DNA of 11,059 nucleotides, taken from an uncultured Candidatus Competibacteraceae bacterium. GTDB lineage: Bacteria > Pseudomonadota > Gammaproteobacteria > Competibacterales > Competibacteraceae. Shown here one piece after another: positions 8,643-11,059 of the stretch. The translations under genes were made by a program, and so were the position numbers. Location: NCBI GenBank assembly GCA_937872125.1, contig CALMNY010000195.1:1-11059 (forward strand), in the 5' to 3' direction. The notes beneath the pieces were generated by a model that did not search any database, was not told where the DNA came from, and worked only from the letters and a program-made list of their open reading frames with translations. Positions within the stretch are counted from its first letter, which is position 1. Every line of letters starts with the position of its first letter.

Positions 8643-9728
8643 TCAGGCCGGTGGCGGGGCGACGGCATCCTCCGGCGCCAGCGGGGTCGGCGAGATGCGC
8701 AGCACCAGCAGGTTCCCCGAACCAAAATCGGCCAGGTAGACGTAGCCCCGGTCGGGCACGTAGGCGACCTGCAACGGGCGGGACGTCACGATGCCGGGCA
8801 GCGTGGTCGGGGTGGCGCGCAGGCTCAAACCGTAACTCGCGAACGATGGGCGCGGGACGAGGTAACCGACCCGCAGCGCGTTGACGAACTGCTGGTACGG
8901 GTTCGAGGGTCTACCGCTCCCCAGCTCCTGCAGCAACTGCTGCTGCAAATCCCCAAACAGCGTATCGATCACCCGGCACGCCGCCCCGAACAGGGTATCC
9001 GCCGACAGGCGGCTCAGGGCGTCGATCAGATGCTTGATCTGCTCGTAGGTGCTCCCCAGCAGCCGGACCAGGTCGAAGGCGAAGAGGTCAATGGTACAGA
9101 CCCCGCCGTAGCCATCTTTTTGCGGATTGTTGACCGCCGCGATCGGGTCCACCTCGGGATAACTCATCTGCCGGTCGGAAATGGCCCGCGTGATCTGGCT
9201 GCCCGCCAGGGCCGCCTGCTTGAGCTGGACATCGATGTTTGGGTCGCAGGATTGCCGGGCTGAATCGTAAGACCCCCACCGACCGGCGGTCGGGTCGTAG
9301 GTCGGCGGCGGCGTCCAGCGGGGCGTCCCGTCGGGATCGATGGTCAGCCTCCAGCCGGCATCGATCAGGTCGACGGCGCTCTGACTCACGCACACATCGG
9401 GGGCGAGCCGAACCGGGGCTTCCGCCGTGCACTCCACCCACGACGGGTCGGTAGGTGAATCGCCTGCGGGCGGGTCCTCCCCCGAGGTTTCGCCGGCCTC
9501 TCTCCCGACCCCCGAGCCGGCGGCGGCCGGCCCCCGGGCGGCCGGCGTCAGCGGCGGCGCCTCGACCGACGGATTCGGCGGTCCTGCCGCCGTGGGTTCA
9601 GACGGTTCGGTGAACCGGATGCCCAGTGGCGGCGTCGCGCCGGCCGGCACCCCCGTCAGAGCGACAGCCAGCAGCGCGCAAAAGGCCTTGTTCGGTGCAG
9701 TGCACAACGCATCGATCCTCTTCGGCAT
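8643..9728 (-). CDS. Exported (periplasmic or envelope) protein of the transfer operon, family not recognised
   Basis: The 361-residue product starts at the ATG at 9728. It begins with a signal peptide: Lys/Arg at 3-4 and Lys14, a hydrophobic core around 16-27 (AFCALLAVALTG), and a likely cut after AGA (29-31). A Pro/Ala/Gly/Glu-rich, probably disordered, segment runs to about residue 95. The folded part follows with five cysteines (100, 113, 161, 211, 251), so disulphides are possible but one would stay unpaired. A Gln-rich, helical, amphipathic stretch (about 226-280) is followed by a beta-rich end (320-345). The start has only a weak ribosome site, but no other Met gives a signal peptide. 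It is first in the leftward operon ending with the coupling protein, so an envelope component of the transfer machine is likely. IcmX-like or other exported Dot/Icm-type proteins were considered, but I cannot support an assignment. Confidence 0.8.
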   Translation of the reverse strand: MPKRIDALCTAPNKAFCALLAVALTGVPAGATPPLGIRFTEPSEPTAAGPPNPSVEAPPLTPAARGPAAAGSGVGREAGETSGEDPPAGDSPTDPSWVECTAEAPVRLAPDVCVSQSAVDLIDAGWRLTIDPDGTPRWTPPPTYDPTAGRWGSYDSARQSCDPNIDVQLKQAALAGSQITRAISDRQMSYPEVDPIAAVNNPQKDGYGGVCTIDLFAFDLVRLLGSTYEQIKHLIDALSRLSADTLFGAACRVIDTLFGDLQQQLLQELGSGRPSNPYQQFVNALRVGYLVPRPSFASYGLSLRATPTTLPGIVTSRPLQVAYVPDRGYVYLADFGSGNLLVLRISPTPLAPEDAVAPPPA

Positions 9729-9846
9729 GGAGTCGCTACCCGGTTGTCACCATCCACTTGCCTTTAAGGATAATTTATGGTTTATAGTTAAAGCAAATTT
9801 TTAAACAGAAAAAAGCGCGCGGGTTCTACCCCCAGGAGAGACCGAT
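9729..9846. promoter_or_regulatory. AT-rich divergent promoter region between the two transfer operons
   Basis: This 118-base gap separates the starts of two divergent operons. Its middle (about 9762-9815) is strikingly AT-rich against the surrounding GC-rich DNA. It contains an inverted repeat CTTTAA (9762-9767) / TTAAAG (9788-9793) and a tandem 7-base repeat, TTTATGG (9774-9780) then TTTATAG (9781-9787). A minus-strand TATAAA (9781-9786 on the complement) could serve as the -10 of the leftward operon, though I see no good -35 for it. The repeats overlapping both candidate -10 sites are where a shared regulator could bind. Confidence 0.6.
9759..9788 (+). promoter_or_regulatory. Candidate sigma-70-type promoter for the icmC-icmD operon
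   Basis: TTGCCT (9759-9764, 4 of 6 consensus positions) and TATAGT (9783-9788, 5 of 6) are separated by 18 bases. This would start transcription near 9795, leaving a leader of about 50 bases before the ATG at 9847. A second pair, TTGTCA (9744-9749) with GATAAT (9769-9774) at 19 bases, is also possible. Confidence 0.5.
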
Positions 9847-10383
9847 ATGCCCACTGCAGTCTCCATGCTGGAAGCGTTCGGCAGGAACTTTCCCGGCCTG
9901 ACCCTGCTGCTGACGATGCTGGCCTACCTGTTGGGGATGGGGGCCGGGGCGTCGGCAAGCCTCTTGCTCTGGCGGCGTCAGCGTTTCGAGGCGAGCGCTA
10001 CCCTGGGCGCTATCTTGATGCGCGCGCTGCTGTGCGCGGTCTTCCTCTACCTGCCCACGGCGATCGCGGCGGGGCAGGAAACGCTGTTCGCCGCACCAAC
10101 GCTGCTCAGCTATGCACCGGGCAGCGTGGTCTCCGCCCCTGGGCGGATTGCGCTCGACGTGGCGATCCGCTTCGTGCAACTGGTCGGGCTGTGGGCCTTC
10201 ATTTGGGGATGGATCTTACTCAACCGCGCGCATGCCCGCGGCTACGACCCCGGCCTGGGCGGCAAGGGACTGGCCCATATCGTGGGGGGGTCGTTGTGCA
10301 TCAACATCGTCGCCACCCTGCAGGGGTTGGCGCAAACCTTCGGCTTGGAAACGCTGCTGATTTACGTGCTGATTCCGGGCTGA
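9847..10383 (+). CDS. icmC: IcmC/DotE-like inner-membrane protein of a Dot/Icm-type transfer system
   Basis: This is a 178-residue protein with an AGGAGAG ribosome site (9834-9840) 6 bases before the ATG. Hydrophobic segments lie at about 17-42, 53-76, 102-125 and 142-165, so it is a four-helix membrane protein. The conserved-looking segment GLAHIVGGSLCINI (141-154), preceded by a Gly/Lys turn, resembles the C-terminal signature of the IcmC/DotE family and its IncI plasmid relatives. In Legionella this is an inner-membrane component of the Dot/Icm secretion apparatus of poorly defined role. The assignment rests on that motif, size and topology, and is strengthened by the IcmD-like gene directly downstream, the order found in the dot/icm locus. 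It is first in the rightward operon, directly after the divergent promoter region. Confidence 0.68.
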   Translation: MPTAVSMLEAFGRNFPGLTLLLTMLAYLLGMGAGASASLLLWRRQRFEASATLGAILMRALLCAVFLYLPTAIAAGQETLFAAPTLLSYAPGSVVSAPGRIALDVAIRFVQLVGLWAFIWGWILLNRAHARGYDPGLGGKGLAHIVGGSLCINIVATLQGLAQTFGLETLLIYVLIPG

Positions 10384-10386
10384 ATC

Positions 10387-10418
10387 ACCGGAGCCACCGT
10401 AGACCTTCGGTTTTTATT
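10387..10418 (+). terminator. Candidate intrinsic terminator or attenuator between icmC-like and icmD-like genes
   Basis: ACCGGAG (10387-10393) can pair with CTTCGGT (10405-10411) as a 7-bp stem with one G-U pair and an 11-base loop. It is followed directly by TTTTATT. It sits 4 bases after the upstream stop codon. The stem is modest, so partial read-through is likely. Confidence 0.38.
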
Positions 10419-10457
10419 CCATGTTTTGATTTATTGTTCAAGAGGAGAGTGCGCAGC

Positions 10458-10862
10458 ATGAACACGGATCCGACGAAGGCCCGGAAACTCATCTCCTGGA
10501 AATCGGCGGCGGGCGGGGCGCTGGCGGCCGCGACAGCCGGTTTGGTTTATCTGGAACCGGCGCTGGCGAAATCCGCCGGCGAACTGGGCGCCCACGTGGC
10601 GGGCCAGGGGGAGGGGCTGGGCAACGCCTTCTCGGCAATGATGTACGTAGGCGGCATGGCGGCGGGCGGCATCGCGGCGCTCAAACTCAAGGCTAACCGC
10701 GACAGCCCCCAGCAAACCCCACTGTCTCATTTTTTTGTCGCGTTGGGGGTCTGCGCGTTATTGCTGTTCCTGCCGCAGACGTTTAAGACGGCCGGCGATA
10801 CGCTCTTCGGCAATAACGCCACCCAAAACGCGATCGGCGGCACGACGATCATCGGCAATTAG
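10458..10862 (+). CDS. icmD: IcmD/DotP-like membrane protein of a Dot/Icm-type transfer system
   Basis: The 134-residue product starts at the ATG at 10458, with a strong ribosome site AGAGGAGAG (10441-10449) 8 bases upstream; further upstream Met codons in this frame only shadow the icmC-like gene. An N-terminal hydrophobic stretch (about 18-36) ending PALA may be a cleaved signal. Two membrane helices follow at about 57-76 and 91-107. Between them the loop KLKANRDSPQQTPLS (76-90), then FLPQTFKTAGDTLFG (104-118), matches the pattern I know for IcmD/DotP: a Lys-rich stretch, Asp or Asn-Pro-type turn, Gln-x-Pro, helix, FLP, then a Thr-Leu/Ile-Phe-Gly end. The family is a small inner-membrane component of Dot/Icm and IncI transfer systems. 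The tail is Asn/Gly/Thr-rich, also usual. Position after the icmC-like gene supports the call. Confidence 0.75.
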   Translation: MNTDPTKARKLISWKSAAGGALAAATAGLVYLEPALAKSAGELGAHVAGQGEGLGNAFSAMMYVGGMAAGGIAALKLKANRDSPQQTPLSHFFVALGVCALLLFLPQTFKTAGDTLFGNNATQNAIGGTTIIGN

Positions 10863-10882
10863 CCGGGGGGCGAGGCGTTCCG

Positions 10883-11059
10883 ATGTACTGGCCACCGTTA
10901 CTGGCACGGCTGTTGGCGGATGCGCCGCCCGCGGTCCGGCCCGTCGCTCCGTCCGCCCGCGCGGGCGTTTGTGCCGAATGCGGTCTGGCCGGGGGCGACC
11001 GGGACGATTTTCGCTGGCTTCCCACCGGGCGCCACGGGCCTGGGCTTTCCTCTGCCCCC
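10883..11059 (+). CDS. Partial CxxC protein, probable IcmJ/DotN-like (3' end outside window)
   Basis: The ATG at 10883 follows the icmD-like stop by 20 bases, with a CGAGG ribosome-site-like sequence (10871-10875) 7 bases before it. The frame is open to the window edge, giving 59 residues. It starts MYWPPLLARL and carries CAECG (Cys30, Cys33), the first half of a likely zinc-binding site. In Legionella, icmJ/dotN follows icmD and encodes a zinc-binding protein with an HNH-like fold that binds the coupling protein DotL. Gene order and the CxxCG start fit that, but too little is visible to confirm it, and any small zinc-ribbon protein would look alike. If correct, the next gene outside the window should be an IcmB/DotO-type ATPase. 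Confidence 0.5.
   Translation, partial: MYWPPLLARLLADAPPAVRPVAPSARAGVCAECGLAGGDRDDFRWLPTGRHGPGLSSAP

Noticed and set aside
8582..8725. N-terminal extension of the 199-residue membrane protein to a Met at 8725
   Set aside because: It would overlap the end of the exported-protein gene with Arg/Pro-rich sequence, and a ribosome site supports the ATG at 8581.
9806..9825. GC-rich block plus T-run on the minus strand, resembling a terminator
   Set aside because: The GCGCGC block cannot form a usable stem with a loop, and the position inside a divergent promoter makes a terminator unlikely.

Overview
The window is very GC-rich (roughly two-thirds G+C by eye) and densely coding. It looks like part of a conjugative element (integrative element or plasmid) from a high-GC Pseudomonadota bacterium. 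The window alone does not fix the species. No tRNA, rRNA, CRISPR array, transposase, integrase or attachment site was seen.

Layout. (1) Bases 2-4522, plus strand: a very large gene, cut at the left edge, that fuses an N6-adenine DNA methyltransferase module (NPPY motif) to a Strawberry-notch-type superfamily 2 helicase. It overlaps by 8 bases an unrecognised small acidic-protein gene (4515-4988). (2) Bases 4989-5285: an intergenic stretch between convergent genes, with one GC-rich inverted repeat. (3) Bases 5286-9728, minus strand: a leftward three-gene operon in the order exported Cys-containing protein, single-pass membrane protein, and a DotL/IcmO (TrbC)-type type IV coupling ATPase. (4) Bases 9729-9846: an AT-rich divergent promoter region. 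(5) Bases 9847-11059, plus strand: an IcmC/DotE-like four-helix membrane protein, an IcmD/DotP-like membrane protein, and the beginning of a CxxC protein whose position and zinc-ribbon-like start suit IcmJ/DotN.

How it fits together. The icmC-icmD-icmJ order matches the Legionella Dot/Icm locus and the corresponding IncI plasmid genes. With a DotL-type coupling protein beside it, this points to an IncI/Dot-Icm-class (MPF_I-like) transfer apparatus. The coupling protein would deliver DNA or protein to the channel. The methyltransferase-helicase resembles in architecture the phage P1 DarB class of anti-restriction proteins and could protect the element on entry; that role is inference. The two genes co-transcribed with the coupling protein are not recognised and are the best candidates for undescribed components. 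The C-terminus of the coupling protein may carry a one-base frameshift.
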